64,000 nt of DNA from contig OZ021725.1 in assembly GCA_963978545.1 (NCBI GenBank), positions 6,410,676 to 6,474,675 on the forward strand, read 5' to 3'. How positions within the stretch are numbered: the stretch's first letter is position 1; each line of letters starts with the position of its first letter. Under the pieces are notes generated by a model, which saw only the letters and a program-made list of their open reading frames with translations, did not search any database and was not told the DNA's origin. This stretch comes from Linyphia triangularis (Eukaryota > Arthropoda > Arachnida > Araneae > Linyphiidae). A program made the translations under genes and the position numbers. Shown piece by piece: positions 35,155 through 46,546 of this stretch.

Positions 35155-35875
35155 TTAAGGGGACCGTTAAGGCAAAAATTTCAAAAATTTCTATTTTTAT
35201 ATTATAGTGGAAATATATAGCCTGCAATTCTAGCTTTCAGTACATACCTTACTTTTGCTGATCCGAGAAGAACTAAGAATATTATTTGAGTTTTTGTAAG
35301 CGCGCATATCAGAAATCGTATGTATTTCAACTTCTTAAATTGCATTTTTCTCTTCATGTGTATTTTAAGATTTTTAGGGTATTCGATTTGTTCCTCGCGA
35401 TTCAAAAGTTGATGTATTTTTTTTTTTAATTTGGAGATATTGTTTACTATACTATTTTGAACACAATGGTGCATGGATTTTGGAATCTGGTATTTTTTTA
35501 TTGTTTTACATCAATTTTCGTAATGCTTCTATTTAAAAAGTTTACATTTTTTGCCATTGTACGAAAGTTTTACTTTTAAATAATTAACTAATGAGTCAAA
35601 TTCAAAACCCATGCACAATTATGTCAATATTTATTCAATTAAACTTGTACAAAAAAATTGAGACAGATTGCAAAAAATTTGAATCGCAAGGAGCGTTTTT
35701 AAAATTACGGAAAAAACGCTAAATTTTTCAATAAAAATTTAATTTCTTGAAAAAAAATCAATATAAATTTTTGAAATTTTAGGTTGTGTTTCATCTAATT
35801 GCTATTGGCAAGACAAAATTTGAATTTTAGACAAAAATTGAAGAATTTTTATTTTTGACTTAACAGTCCCCTTAA
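35155..35875. mobile_element. TTAA-bounded MITE, 721 bp
   Basis: Starts TTAAGGGGACCGTTAAG and ends AACAGTCCCCTTAA. The 90-codon minus frame inside is AT-driven. Confidence 0.6.
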
Positions 35876-36333
35876 AGGAACGAAAATTGCGACTGAAAAT
35901 AAAAAGCATTAGATGTATGCGACGAACTGGCAAAGAACACTGGCACCAAGAGCACGTAGGCCTTATATCAGGACCATGAAGAGCACATTATAAACTTCAA
36001 ACTTTATCTATACTAGAAAAGAGTATACTCTCAGCTTACGGAACAAGGTTCCCACTCAAATTATAGAATGAATATCAATGACTTTTAAGGACCTAGTTAA
36101 TGTTTTTAAGGACCTTTGAAAATTTGTTTTCAGGCATCATGTCTATATGTAAATTTTTATTAAAGTATATTTTTCCAAAAAAGTTACAAGTTGGTGGATG
36201 CGTAATACAAATATTTTAGAGAATTCCAATACGATGCAGATAAGTGGTGGTCACGCGGGGATATAGCAAGTCCGAGTTGTATTTCTATAACTTTTGCAGT
36301 TGGGCACACAACATTCACAGAAATTAAGGACTT

Positions 36334-37056
36334 TTAAGGGGACATGGGACACTGAAATCACCAAAAATGACGTTTTTTGTTTTCATTCTATAAAAATTGC
36401 TTATGCCACTAGCTTTAATTTCGCGTTTGAATTTCTGAAATCCGATGATTTTAAGTGGTAAAATCTTTATTTTAACTATTTTAACGCATCGCACACTTAT
36501 TGGCAAAGGCTAAAAATGCGTTTTTCTCAGCTTTGCTTTTTCCCATTTTACTTATGTTCGAAAAGCTCCTTGCGATTAATTTTTTGATAAATCCACCTAA
36601 TTTTTTTGTATTAATAATTTTCAATGTACTATAAAGAAATTTACACATGCTTTTTTATGTCACATAATTTTTTATATTTTTTTTCATGTTGGGAATTTGA
36701 AGTATGTGTATTTTTTAATGAGAAATCACTGGCACCAAGTTTGAAATTTTATTTCTGTTCAACTATTGCACCTAAAGATAAAAGCATGTTTGAAAATGTT
36801 TATAATATATTGATAAACAACTTCAAATTTTTCTTTCATGTTCGTCAAAATATTGTGTCGCGAGGAGCATTTTGAAAAAAATTAAAATTTCGTGTTATTT
36901 TAATGCATTTTTCTCAATAATTTACTATCTATTTTATATTATCTGCTCAAATTGTGTTGTTTTGTTTAAAGTCACATCTTCTATGTTTATGCCAAATTTT
37001 ATTTAATTCTTGGCAAAACTAAAGAATTTTGGCAAAAGTGTCCTATGTCCCCTTAA
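36334..37056. mobile_element. TTAA-bounded MITE nested in family H, 723 bp
   Basis: Ends TTAAGGGGACATGGGACACT and AGTGTCCTATGTCCCCTTAA. The 34172 copy shows the unoccupied host sequence (ggacttttaatgacc, with TTAA). Confidence 0.75.
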
Positions 37057-37408
37057 CAGGGATGAGAGTGATCAGAGAGCAAAAAGGAGGAAATCCAAAA
37101 ATTCGTTAAAAAAGCTCGCGGAAGGAATGCACATAAAAAGTATGCAGGAAGGGATGATTCAATAACTTTAACGATACAACGAAATTTCTCATACTGTATA
37201 ATGATCACATTTCAAATATTAGGAATTAGTGAAGTGATCGGTGAGGAAAGGGGAGCTAAGAGGGAAAATCTTTTGTTCAAACACGAGGAAAATACTTTTT
37301 GCAGGAAAATCTGGTTCAGATCAGAAAAATGAAGATCCTCAAAACAGGGACAAAGAGAAGGAAAATGTTACATAAAAAAACCAAAAAGGAGGAAAATTGT
37401 CCTCCCTG
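37057..37408. mobile_element. CAGGGA-bounded insert with TAA on both sides
   Basis: Starts CAGGGATGAGAG and ends TTGTCCTCCCTG. The trinucleotide TAA precedes (37054-37056) and follows it (37409-37411). A 3-bp TAA duplication would suit PIF/Harbinger, but a chance match cannot be excluded. It contains repeated aaaaggagga phrases. Confidence 0.5.
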
Positions 37409-37410
37409 TA

Positions 37411-38450
37411 AGGACCTCTAAGCATTTTCAATGACTTTTAAGCACCTCTAAGCATTTTCAATGACTTTTAAGCACCTCTAAGCATTTTCAATGACTTTTA
37501 AGCACCTCTAAGCATTTTCAATGACTTTTAAGCAGCTCTAAGCATTTTCAATGACTTTTAAGCAGCTCTAAGCATTTTCAATGACTTTTAAGCAGCTCTA
37601 AGCATTTTCAATGACTTTTAAGCAGCTCTAAGCATTTTCAATGACTTTTAAGCAGCTCTAAGCATTTTCAATGACTTTTAAGCAGCTCTAAGCATTTTCA
37701 ATGACTTTTAAGCAGCTCTAAGCATTTTCAATGACTTTTAAGCAGCTCTAAGCATTTTCAATGACTTTTAAGCAGCTCTAAGCATTTTCAATGACTTTTA
37801 AGCAGCTCTAAGCATTTTCAATGACTTTTAAGCAGCTCTAAGCATTTTCAATGACTTTTAAGCAGCTCTAAGCATTTTCAATGACTTTTAAGCAGCTCTA
37901 AGCATTTTCAATGACTTTTAAGCAGCTCTAAGCATTTTCAATGACTTTTAAGCAGCTCTAAGCATTTTCAATGACTTTTAAGCAGCTCTAAGCATTTTCA
38001 ATGACTTTTAAGCAGCTCTAAGCATTTTCAATGACTTTTAAGCAGCTCTAAGCATTTTCAATGACTTTTAAGCAGCTCTAAGCATTTTCAATGACTTTTA
38101 AGCAGCTCTAAGCATTTTCAATGACTTTTAAGCAGCTCTAAGCATTTTCAATGACTTTTAAGCAGCTCTAAGCATTTTCAATGACTTTTAAGCAGCTCTA
38201 AGCATTTTCAATGACTTTTAAGCAGCTCTAAGCATTTTCAATGACTTTTAAGCAGCTCTAAGCATTTTCAATGACTTTTAAGCAGCTCTAAGCATTTTCA
38301 ATGACTTTTAAGCAGCTCTAAGCATTTTCAATGACTTTTAAGCAGCTCTAAGCATTTTCAATGACTTTTAAGCAGCTCTAAGCATTTTCAATGACTTTTA
38401 AGCAGCTCTAAGCATTTTCAATGACTTTTAAGCAGCTCTAAGCATTTTCA
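37411..38450 (+). repeat. 30-bp array, 34.7 copies
   Basis: The unit agcagctctaagcattttca plus atgactttta runs for 1,040 bp with almost no variation. Unit 1 has aggacctcta, units 2-4 agcacctcta, and units 5 onward agcagctcta. The unit derives from the family H internal sequence (cacctctaagcattttcaag at about 34490). Confidence 0.97.
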
Positions 38451-38520
38451 AGGCCTTAATTGAAAAAAGTTACAAAATATTAAGCACTTTTAATGACTTT
38501 CAATGACCGTGGGTACCCTG

Positions 38521-38945
38521 CTGAATACGCTACAACGATGAGTGAACCGGTATTACTACGTCCTGATTGGCTGATCGGAACGATGCGTGGTCGATTCGTT
38601 AAAACTCTTGTCGTATCTGTCGTTAGAAAAAGTAAAATATTAATTAAAATTTAAACTTAAAAGCACTTATTTACTCATTTTTATCAACTTGTATTTAAAT
38701 TCAATACAAAACTATGTGCGCTGGTTGACAATATTACCATTATAAGTTGTGATTTGCTTGGAACTATATCTTTTCGGCGGAAGGATACATCATAAAGCGT
38801 AGTCAGTGAGCTCGGGGCATGTTGTCTTCTAGTATAGCAAATTCAGTTTACACAAGCAAAAAATTGTAGGGGGAGGGGGGATGTAGTACAGGACTCGTAA
38901 AGCAGGAACAGAACCTACTAGTTTATCAGTATAGCATTTATTAAG
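38521..38945. other. Unassigned spacer
   Basis: Somewhat higher GC at 38521-38610. No gene recognised. Confidence 0.3.
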
Positions 38946-39494
38946 CAATGGACAATTCCCGCATTTTTTTATTTATATTTTTAAATATTTTTATTCAATT
39001 CTAAATGCTTTGGAAAGGCCATAAACACAAAACTTTTTGCTCAATGCGCTTTTTCCTTTTTTTTTTTCTTAATTTACAACCAAAGTTCCCCTGTTAGACG
39101 TTGGGTAGAAAACGATTCATTCGGCTCGAATTAAATGTGACGTCAAGAAATCCCCAAAATCTTCGTTTGAAATGCAGCAGCGGAAACCTGTTTAACAAGT
39201 TTCTCGCAAATAGCACCAACCTGTACGGGAAATGGCAATGGTCTACCAAATCAAAGCCAACTATTTGGCAGAAACCTCACGATAACCATACGAAAGGAAA
39301 GATCTCTTGACGTCACAGATTTTGTTGAGTGTTTTAATTGGACTGGTTTTGGGGGCATTTTCTTTTCTTAATATTTAAAATAACTAATTTTTTTTAACGA
39401 ACTTTTGTTTAAATATTTGAAATCGGAAAGAAATTCTTTACATAAACATAAACTAATTTCACTCGTTTTTACAAAATGCGGGAATTGTCCATTG
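38946..39494 (+). mobile_element. MITE family D, copy 2
   Basis: 549 bp with inverted ends caatggacaattcccgcatt and aatgcgggaattgtccattg. A 69-codon frame (39101-39310) recurs in copy 3 but shows no coding conservation. Confidence 0.85.
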
Positions 39495-39840
39495 TGCAAG
39501 TTTACAAAAAATTAACTGTTAAAAGAAGTGATTTTTTTTAATGAAAACATGAACACTCTCTCTCTCTCTCTCGTTTCAGATTCCAAATCATAATTTTCTT
39601 TTTATTAAAAAGCTGGAAAATTATTTAAAATATAAATTAAATGCAAGAAACGGTTTTTCATACTTAATTGTCAGGAGCTGAAAGGGTACACAGAACAAAA
39701 TAATAAAAAATAAAAAAAAAATTTACCTTTGAAAAATTTATAAAAAATCTCTTTCCAGAAGTTCTATAGCAATACAGAGAGTGTTCAAATATACTTTCAA
39801 AAAGATGAAATTCTGAATTTTGGTAAAATTCTTTCAAGCT

Positions 39841-39878
<38 letters not shown>

Positions 39879-40170
39879 TCAGAACATGCAATCAACTTGA
39901 GTTTTGGACAGGAGAGAGAAAAAAATTAATTCAAACAAATAATCTGAACAAAAAACTACGCAAATCCAGTGAATGACCATTGGGATAACTAACAAATTGG
40001 TTTACATAAGACAAATAATTTTTAAGACAAATAGCAGAATACAGACTCAGTGGTCCCAATATAAGAAAGCCTATTCGCTGCTTAGCGACATCACTTTAAG
40101 CCATGTATCATTAATCAGAAAAACAATGTTGCTGTGTGTGAATATTTAAATTTAATCAGTAGTGTTTTTT
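39495..40170. other. Spacer with CT microsatellite and long T run
   Basis: (CT)n at about 39557-39573 and a T run at about 39842-39873. No gene. Confidence 0.5.
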
Positions 40171-40701
40171 AATGGACAATTCCTGCATTTTTTAAAAACG
40201 AGTAAAATTAGTTTATATTTATGAAGAATTTCTTTCTGGTCCAAACAAAAGTTCTTTTAAAAAAATTGGTTATTTAAATATAAAGAAAAGAAAATGCATC
40301 AACCCGAGTCAAAACCAGTCCGATCAAAACACTGAACATAATCTGCGACGTCAAGAGTTCCTTCCATTTCTATGGTTATCGTGAGGTTTCTGCCAAATAG
40401 TTGGCATTGATTTGGTAGACCATATCCATATCCCATACAGGTTGGTGCTATTTGAGAAAAACTTGCAAAACTGATTTCCGCTGTTGCATTTCAAGCCAAG
40501 ATGTTTGGGATCTCTTGATGTCACATTCAATTCGAGCCGAATGAATAGTTTTCTCGCCAACGTCTAACAGGGGAACTTTGATTGCAAATTAAAAATAAAA
40601 AAAAGAGGACATTGAGCAGATATTTTTGTGTTTATGGCCTTTTCGAAACATTTAGAATTGAATAAAAAAAAAAAAGAATAAAAAATGCGGGAATTGTCCA
40701 T
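40171..40701 (-). mobile_element. MITE family D, copy 3
   Basis: Inverse copy of 38946-39494 with the same termini. Confidence 0.85.
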
Positions 40702-41607
40702 GTCTTGTTAGCAAAAATATATTTTGCTCATTAATGTTTAGGACCAAATAAGTACCAAAAATTTAAAACTTTGTATATTCAGAATGCAAAAAAATAACCA
40801 AAGAATGTATTTGTAAAAAAAAATATTTGGGAACACTAATAAGTCAACCATGTATAAATAAAAAAAAATGCACATTTTCAATAAAATTTATTTATGCTTT
40901 AATAAAATAAGATTTCTCTATTTAAACAAACATCTGTGTTATATGAAAATAATTTTATTAAGGATTTGCAGCATAAAAAAATTACAAACTTATGATGCAA
41001 TAAATTCCACATCATTATTGCATTACAACTAAGTGTTTAAATACCTCAGCATATTAAATAAATACTATGCATAAACTTTAAAAAATTTATAATAGCCAAA
41101 CATAGCATTATCATAAAATAGCTACTTACCCCAACGCTATGTATTACCTTTTATTCCACAATAAGCAACTACTTATTAAAAAAAGAAACCGCACAAATGC
41201 AATCGATCAAACAAAAAGGAAAAAACAACTTTTTCATAAAGATTCTTCAGTTCCATAGCAAGTTTTCATTCCTGTACATGGCAACCAATTCAGCTTCTAA
41301 ACATATATTTTTATTGTTATCCTTAAATACTGGGAATAATCTTTTCATTTATTCACCTACAATGTTATTTATTTAAATAATTCTCAAAATTTCTTCTATA
41401 ATTTAAATTTCAGTTGAGAATTTCCTGTTGTTTCATTCAAGACCTTCTTGGCACATGTTTCTTTTTTAATAATACACTATATTACCAGTTATTGATTAAG
41501 AAAGAATACCAGTCAGTTACTGCCCCAGTCCAGTAACCTTATCTTTTCAATCCCGCCCCCCCCCCCCCTCCACACCCAACGGTCCCCTTTTCTGAAGATA
41601 CCAGAAA
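40702..41607. other. AT-rich spacer of 0.9 kb
   Basis: No recognisable gene. A C run lies at about 41556-41570. Confidence 0.35.
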
Positions 41608-42272
41608 AGTCAGAGAGGCTACTGCAATTTTTGGACCCCATCGAACATCATTCTGAATTTTTTATAAAAATTGGAGAAAAGTTAGTAAATTGGGAATTCA
41701 CTGGTCTGCCGTGGCAAAAATGGCCGAAACTGATCAAAAATCGACTTGAAATTAGTTGAACTAAAATCGGATTGCCAAATACGACATAACTTGGCAAAAA
41801 GAAAACAAACTTTTTTGTCTGGCAACCCACAGCATTTTGATTTTCAATGGGAAAAACGCAAACGATTTCTGATCTCTGGCTAGGTAAACTTGGTATCTTT
41901 TAAAAGTAAGCCAAATTGGCGACATTAGTTACGTCATCAGTGACACAATGTTTATTGCCAACTTGGCTCCCTTTTAATAGATGCAAGTAGATCGTTGCCA
42001 GATATCAGAATTGCCTGCAACCTTCTTAATTGAAAATTAAAGAGTGAGGGTTACCAAATAAAAAAAAAAAAATGCTCATTATTTGGCAAGTTATGGCGCA
42101 TTTGGCAATTGGATTTAGTTCAACTTATTAAAAGTCGATTTTTGACCAATTTCGGCCATTTTTGCCACGGCAGACCAGTGGATTCGTAATCTACTCACTT
42201 TTCTCTAATTTCTATAAAAAATTCAGAATGATGTTCGATGGGGTCCAAAAATTGCAGTCGCCTCTCAGTCTA
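41608..42272 (+). mobile_element. Long-TIR MITE family C, copy 4
   Basis: 665 bp between agtcagagaggctactgc and cagtcgcctctcagtcta. The 60-codon frame at 41648 is inside it. Confidence 0.85.
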
Positions 42273-42666
42273 GAATTTCTCCTCCTAGAAGTAGCAAGTG
42301 GAGAGCTGTGATAATAAATAGAAAACCCTTGTGGAAAGATGTCTATTTGGCCTGAATGCAGGGTTGGAAGAAAACCAGGTTTTTGGCTAACCCCCTTTCC
42401 CCCCCAAAAAAAATCATATTTTTTTTGTATGGTTTAAACAGTTTTTTTTTTTTTTTTTAAATCTTTTTTTAATTATATGTATACATATTTTTAAATAAAC
42501 TAGAATAATTAATGCTTAAATAACAATTATTATTCCTTTTGAAAATAATTTAAACTAAGTAAATAAAAAATTGTTGCTACTTATATGGACATTCACATCA
42601 TGTAAACTTTTAATATTTTATTTAGAGATACAATTTTTTAAATCCAATGTATACAATATAATACAA
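42273..42666. other. AT-rich spacer with homopolymers
   Basis: No supported feature. Confidence 0.35.
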
Positions 42667-43652
42667 CTAGGGGGCTTCGCCCCCTGCTTGCTAACGCTCG
42701 CCAACCCCCAAACGCCTCGCTGCGCTCGAATTGAGCGGCCTTGACGCTCGAATTTGTGGTTAAAACATCTTGCTGCGCTCGAATAGGTTTGCCAGCCATA
42801 AAAAATTTAACCAAATTTTTATAAATTTAACGTAAAGCCTAATAGAGAAAACACCCAAATTGCAAGTTTCATAATTGAAAGTTAAATATACCGCCAACAT
42901 TCTGACTTAAAACTTCATTAGCTATGCCCTTACATTGAAGTCCTAATATTTTTTTATTTATTCTGATAAGTCGCCCCGTTAGAGAACGAAGTCCAAAGCG
43001 AAGCATTTTCTGGATAGAAATACTTCAAAATAATAATTACTCTAATGCAAAAATGCTTCAGAAAAACAGAAAAAATCAACTTTGAAACGAAGAGTTTAAA
43101 AAGAGCTTTAAAATTAGCAACGGGTTTGTTGTTTACATACGTAAGGATAGCTTTAAAATTAGTAATGGGTTTGTTGTTTACATATGTAAGGGAGAACGAC
43201 GTCCAACGCGAGGCATTTTCTGGATAGAAATACTTCAAAATAATAATTACTCTAATATAAAAATGCTTCAGAAAAACAGAAAAAATCAACTTTAAAACGG
43301 AGAGTTTAAAAAGAGCTTTAAAATTAGCAACGGGTTTGTTGTTTACATACGTAAGGATAGCTTTAAAATTAGAAACGGTTGGTTGGTTGAACCCCCGAGC
43401 AGCCGATTTGTTGTTTACATAAGTAAGGATGTTGCCTATCATATATTCAAAATCATTGAGGCTTTGTAGTAGCTTAATGATGAAAATATTGAAATTTAAC
43501 TAATTAATAAAGTGTTAATAAATTATTTTGGCACGTTTTGGCAAATCTACAGCTTATTTCCTTTAAAATGACACCTTGATCATTGAAATTGGTTGAGCAG
43601 TTTCGGCGGACGGACTAACCCCAAAAAACGCATTGCCTATTAAATATATAGA
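42667..43652 (-). mobile_element. Non-autonomous Helitron, copy 1
   Basis: Read on the minus strand it begins TCTATATATTTAATAGGC after an A and ends in a hairpin (GGGGGCGAAGCCCCC) running into CTAG, followed by T. There is no target duplication. A 210-bp internal direct duplication (tggatagaaatacttc at 43011 and 43221) creates the 162-codon minus frame, which is not a gene. Related copies lie at 55141 and 61949. Confidence 0.85.
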
Positions 43653-43929
43653 TAGTAATTGTTTACTACACAATACTTGAAATATTGCTCTTAAATTCAT
43701 CAGTAATGGTGATGAGTTGTTGAAAATTATATTTTTAACGTTTGGATATAAGTTGTTAAAACCCAAAACCGCTATTTTAGAAACAAATTTAAAATGTAAT
43801 TTAAGTTTGATTAATAATTTTAAATTATTATAAGCCATTAATATATCTATTAGTTTAATATAAAAACTGATTGTTGATACTTCCAATTATCTTTAATTAC
43901 AAGATTTACTTTAAAATACATTAGAACTT
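43653..43929. other. AT-rich spacer
   Basis: A minus frame of 107 codons (43563-43886) spans the Helitron edge and this spacer. No support as a gene. Confidence 0.3.
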
Positions 43930-43943
43930 ATTCTATTGATAGT

Positions 43944-44123
43944 TGGTTTGGTTTGGTTGTTTTCAGATTATCTGGCGCCGTCAGCAACACGAGGGCTATA
44001 ATGCGCCGAAACATTCGTCATTAGACAAGCCAACATACATTTACCCATGCCTAACATGGGACTCGAACCCGCAACCTCGCGGTCTAGAAGCTAGCACGCT
44101 AACCACTATGCCGTTTGGTCGGC
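43944..44123 (-). mobile_element. tRNA-derived SINE, full length, 14-bp TSD
   Basis: Minus-strand copy with tail (TTGG)n at the left. It is flanked by attctattgatagt (43930-43943) and attctattaatagt (44124-44137), one mismatch. Confidence 0.92.
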
Positions 44124-44281
44124 ATTCTATTAATAGTACTATTCAAATTAATTTTTCCTTTAGAGAATTATTTTCTTAAAATATAATAGAAAGAAAAAGT
44201 TTAGTTGTTCAGTTAAAATAGAAGTAATTTACAACATCAAATAATTTGAAAAATCCAAATAATTTTAATTTATTCTTTAAA

Positions 44282-44286
<5 letters not shown>

Positions 44287-44346
<60 letters not shown>
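44287..44346. repeat. (TA)n microsatellite
   Basis: About 30 TA repeats. Confidence 0.95.
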
Positions 44347-44349
<3 letters not shown>

Positions 44350-44539
44350 TTAGAAAAAAAACATTTGGTTTAATTTATTCTTTAAAAAAAAAATTTTTTT
44401 TTTTGAGAAAAAAACATTTGGTTTAAAGCAATTGATTTATGCCAACACTTTCTGAATGTGAAGCTCTCCACTGTTTTGCAATATTTACAATTAAAAAAAA
44501 GAAAAAAACTTTGCTGTTTTCTTTTAACTTCCTGCAAAG

Positions 44540-44903
44540 TATGGTGATTTCTTGCGTACATCGTACCTATGTGTGTATGTCCATTTTATCTGACACACTT
44601 TCCCAGATCCGATACCAAATCTTGATAACTGATAATATTGTTGATGAAAAAGAAATGAAAATAATGTTTAAAATAATAACAAGACAGGTTAAAATTCATA
44701 TAGAGTCTGGTGAGAAATTCCACCAAGCTTGCCAAATGAAACAGTGCAGGTCTTTGACAAAATTTTTATTAAATATAGCTAATTATGACTTTTTTGTTAG
44801 TATGGTAACCCACCTAATTGGTTGTACGGATTTTAATGGCACAAGTGCCAAGATTGGAAAAGCTGTGCTAAATATATTTTGGTTCACCAAAACTATATCC
44901 TAA
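44540..44903 (+). CDS. Candidate terminal exon of an unrecognised gene
   Basis: An open stretch of about 120 codons follows a pyrimidine-rich tract ending cctgcaaag, a plausible 3' splice site at 44539. It reads as mixed, protein-like sequence (for example EKFHQACQMKQCRSLTKFLL and GTSAKIGKAVLNIFW) without the low-complexity look of frames around it. It stops with TAA at 44901-44903, and AATAAA follows at 44938-44943, 35 bp later. That order of acceptor, open frame, stop and poly(A) signal suits a last exon. I do not recognise the protein, and no upstream exon was found; the nearest upstream sequence is a TA microsatellite and a SINE. It could also be a chance frame or a transposon piece. Confidence 0.35.
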
Positions 44904-44968
44904 CAGAATGAATTTTAAAATCTCTATTTAAAAGGTAAATAAAGCAAATTAGGTTGGTAAAGCTAATG

Positions 44969-45403
44969 CAGGGTGGCCACAAAATTTAGGAAAACAGTTC
45001 CCTGATAATTCCCTGACAGATTTCTATAAAATTCCCTGATTTTAGGGCACAATTTTTCAAATTTCCCCAATTTTCTTAGGTTTTCCAGATGTCTAGACAC
45101 CCTGATTAAATAGAACATGTATACTAAAGATATAAAATGCAATTTTTTTAAAAAAAAAAGTTTTGCTGGTAATTAAAAGTTTAAATTTTTCCGTAACATT
45201 AAACTTCTAATGGCTTACCACTACAAATCTCCAAGTAAATAGCGCCAAAATATTGATGAACGTGCCTTAAACAATACGAAATTTCCCGAATTTTCATGAA
45301 ATTTTAAAAAGCTCCCTGACATTTCCCTGATTTTTTTCCAGAATCAGAAAGCTCCCTGACATTTCCCTGATTTCCAGGTTTTCCCGGTTCTGGGGCCACT
45401 CTG
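44969..45403 (+). mobile_element. CAGGGT family G, copy 3, 5-bp TSD taatg
   Basis: 435 bp from CAGGGTGGCCAC to GGGGCCACTCTG, with perfect 5-bp duplication taatg (44964-44968, 45404-45408). It abuts a LINE fragment. Confidence 0.85.
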
Positions 45404-45680
45404 TAATGTCATTCAGAAACGAAAACAAATTCGTATGTGGTTTGTCGGTCAGTAAATCCTTTAACGTCAAATTAGTGGTACCAAAGTGATTTAGTCTAGA
45501 TATATTGAAATTTAAACATACACATAAAATGTGATTATCAGATAAAGGGAAGCTACATTGCGAGAGTGTCGGTGCTGGTTCGTTACATAGAAGACGTTTG
45601 TGAGAGAAGCATGTGTGACCAATTCTAAGTCTCGTTAAAATAACCATTTCGGGTCTGCTTAAAAAATTTAATGATTGGTT
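45404..45680 (-). pseudogene. LINE ORF2 C-terminal fragment
   Basis: On the minus strand the frame reads SRPEMVILTRLRIGHTCFSH, then HILCVCLNF and later LTLKDLL and LFSFLNDI. This is the region after the RT/RNase H domains of Jockey/CR1/I-like LINE ORF2 proteins, with the RLRIGHT motif and the C..HIL..C knuckle. The first Cys of the knuckle seems lost. The fragment is cut on its 3' side by the CAGGGT element and on its 5' side by a stop about 45685. It is a different family from the LINE at 32354, judging by the different tail. No start, RT or endonuclease remains. Confidence 0.8.
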
Positions 45681-45772
45681 TTATGGAAAACAGGCTATTG
45701 TGTATCTGTTTCTTTTATTGCAACTCCCACATCTTTTTTTGGGTTTGTTTTATTGCATGTTTTGCATCACGG

Positions 45773-46546
45773 TAAAATCTTAGATGGGCCCACCTCTTGG
45801 CGACTCATTTCAAATCTCGCCAAGTTGACTACTAATTGAATACTTGTTATTATTATTATTTTTCAATTAAAAAATGATACTTAAAGGCCAGAAATAATAA
45901 TATTTTATAAAAAAATTAAGACTTGCCATAAATGTGTTTGCTAATCCTTTGCCAGCAGAGGGTACGTGTTAATGATTTGCCGAATAAAGAATCTCATAAA
46001 AACCTTCTCCCAAGAGACCAGAAGCATAAATGAAGGAAAAGGGTGGATCTTAGAATAGCCCACCTCTTGGCATCTTTTGGAATTCTCGCCAAACGAGTGG
46101 CGATAACGTCGCCAATGTGGCAACCTAGACGAATTATGGAGGAGAACAGTCTAGAATCTTACGGAGCGCCCTGTTTGAGCGTCCGATCAAAACAGCGTTT
46201 CGGAACCAAAACTATTCGAAATGCGCAACAAAATTCTGAAACCTGATTGGTTAATTAATATGTATTCATTTTTTTTCCCGTCATTTATGCATCTGGTCTC
46301 TTGGGAGAAGGTTTTTCATGATTTTACAAGATTCTTTATTCGGCAAATCATTAACACGTACCTTCCACCGTCAAAGGATTCAAACACATTTATAGTAAGT
46401 CTTAATTTTTTTTATAAAATATTATTATTTCTGGCCTTTAAGTATCATTTTTTAATTGAAAAATAATAATAACAAATATTCAATTAGTAGTCAACTTGGC
46501 GAGATTTGAAATAAGTCGCCAAGAGGTGGGCCCATCTAAGATTTTA
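45773..46546. mobile_element. Long-TIR MITE, 774 bp
   Basis: Begins TAAAATCTTAGATGGGCCC and ends GGGCCCATCTAAGATTTTA. Inverted arms of about 265 bp run to about 46040 and from 46276. TA at both edges is the likely target. Frames of 60-81 codons on both strands are arms of the repeat. Confidence 0.85.

Larger units (their letters stand above)
36044..38520 (+). mobile_element. CAGGGT family H, copy 3, swollen to 2.5 kb
   Basis: It starts at a decayed caaggttcccac and ends ccgtgggtaccctg. Removing a nested TTAA element (36334-37056), a second nested element (37057-37408) and a 30-bp array leaves a normal ~400-bp family H copy. Confidence 0.8.

Noticed and set aside
37411..38450. CRISPR array
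   Set aside because: The 30-bp units are contiguous with no variable spacers, and the DNA is eukaryotic.
39101..40560. 69-codon frames of similar sequence in two copies of MITE family D (39101-39310 plus, 40351-40560 minus), as a possible conserved small protein
   Set aside because: About 18 of 69 residues differ and nearly all nucleotide changes alter the residue. The third copy (14709-15226) has no such frame. This is neutral divergence, not coding constraint.
42667..42760. GC-rich gggggcttcgccccctg stretches as bacterial contamination or a terminator
   Set aside because: They recur at the same end of three homologous elements and form the Helitron terminal hairpin.
42954..43442. 162-codon minus frame with internal repeats as a gene
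   Set aside because: It lies wholly inside a non-autonomous Helitron with a 210-bp internal duplication.
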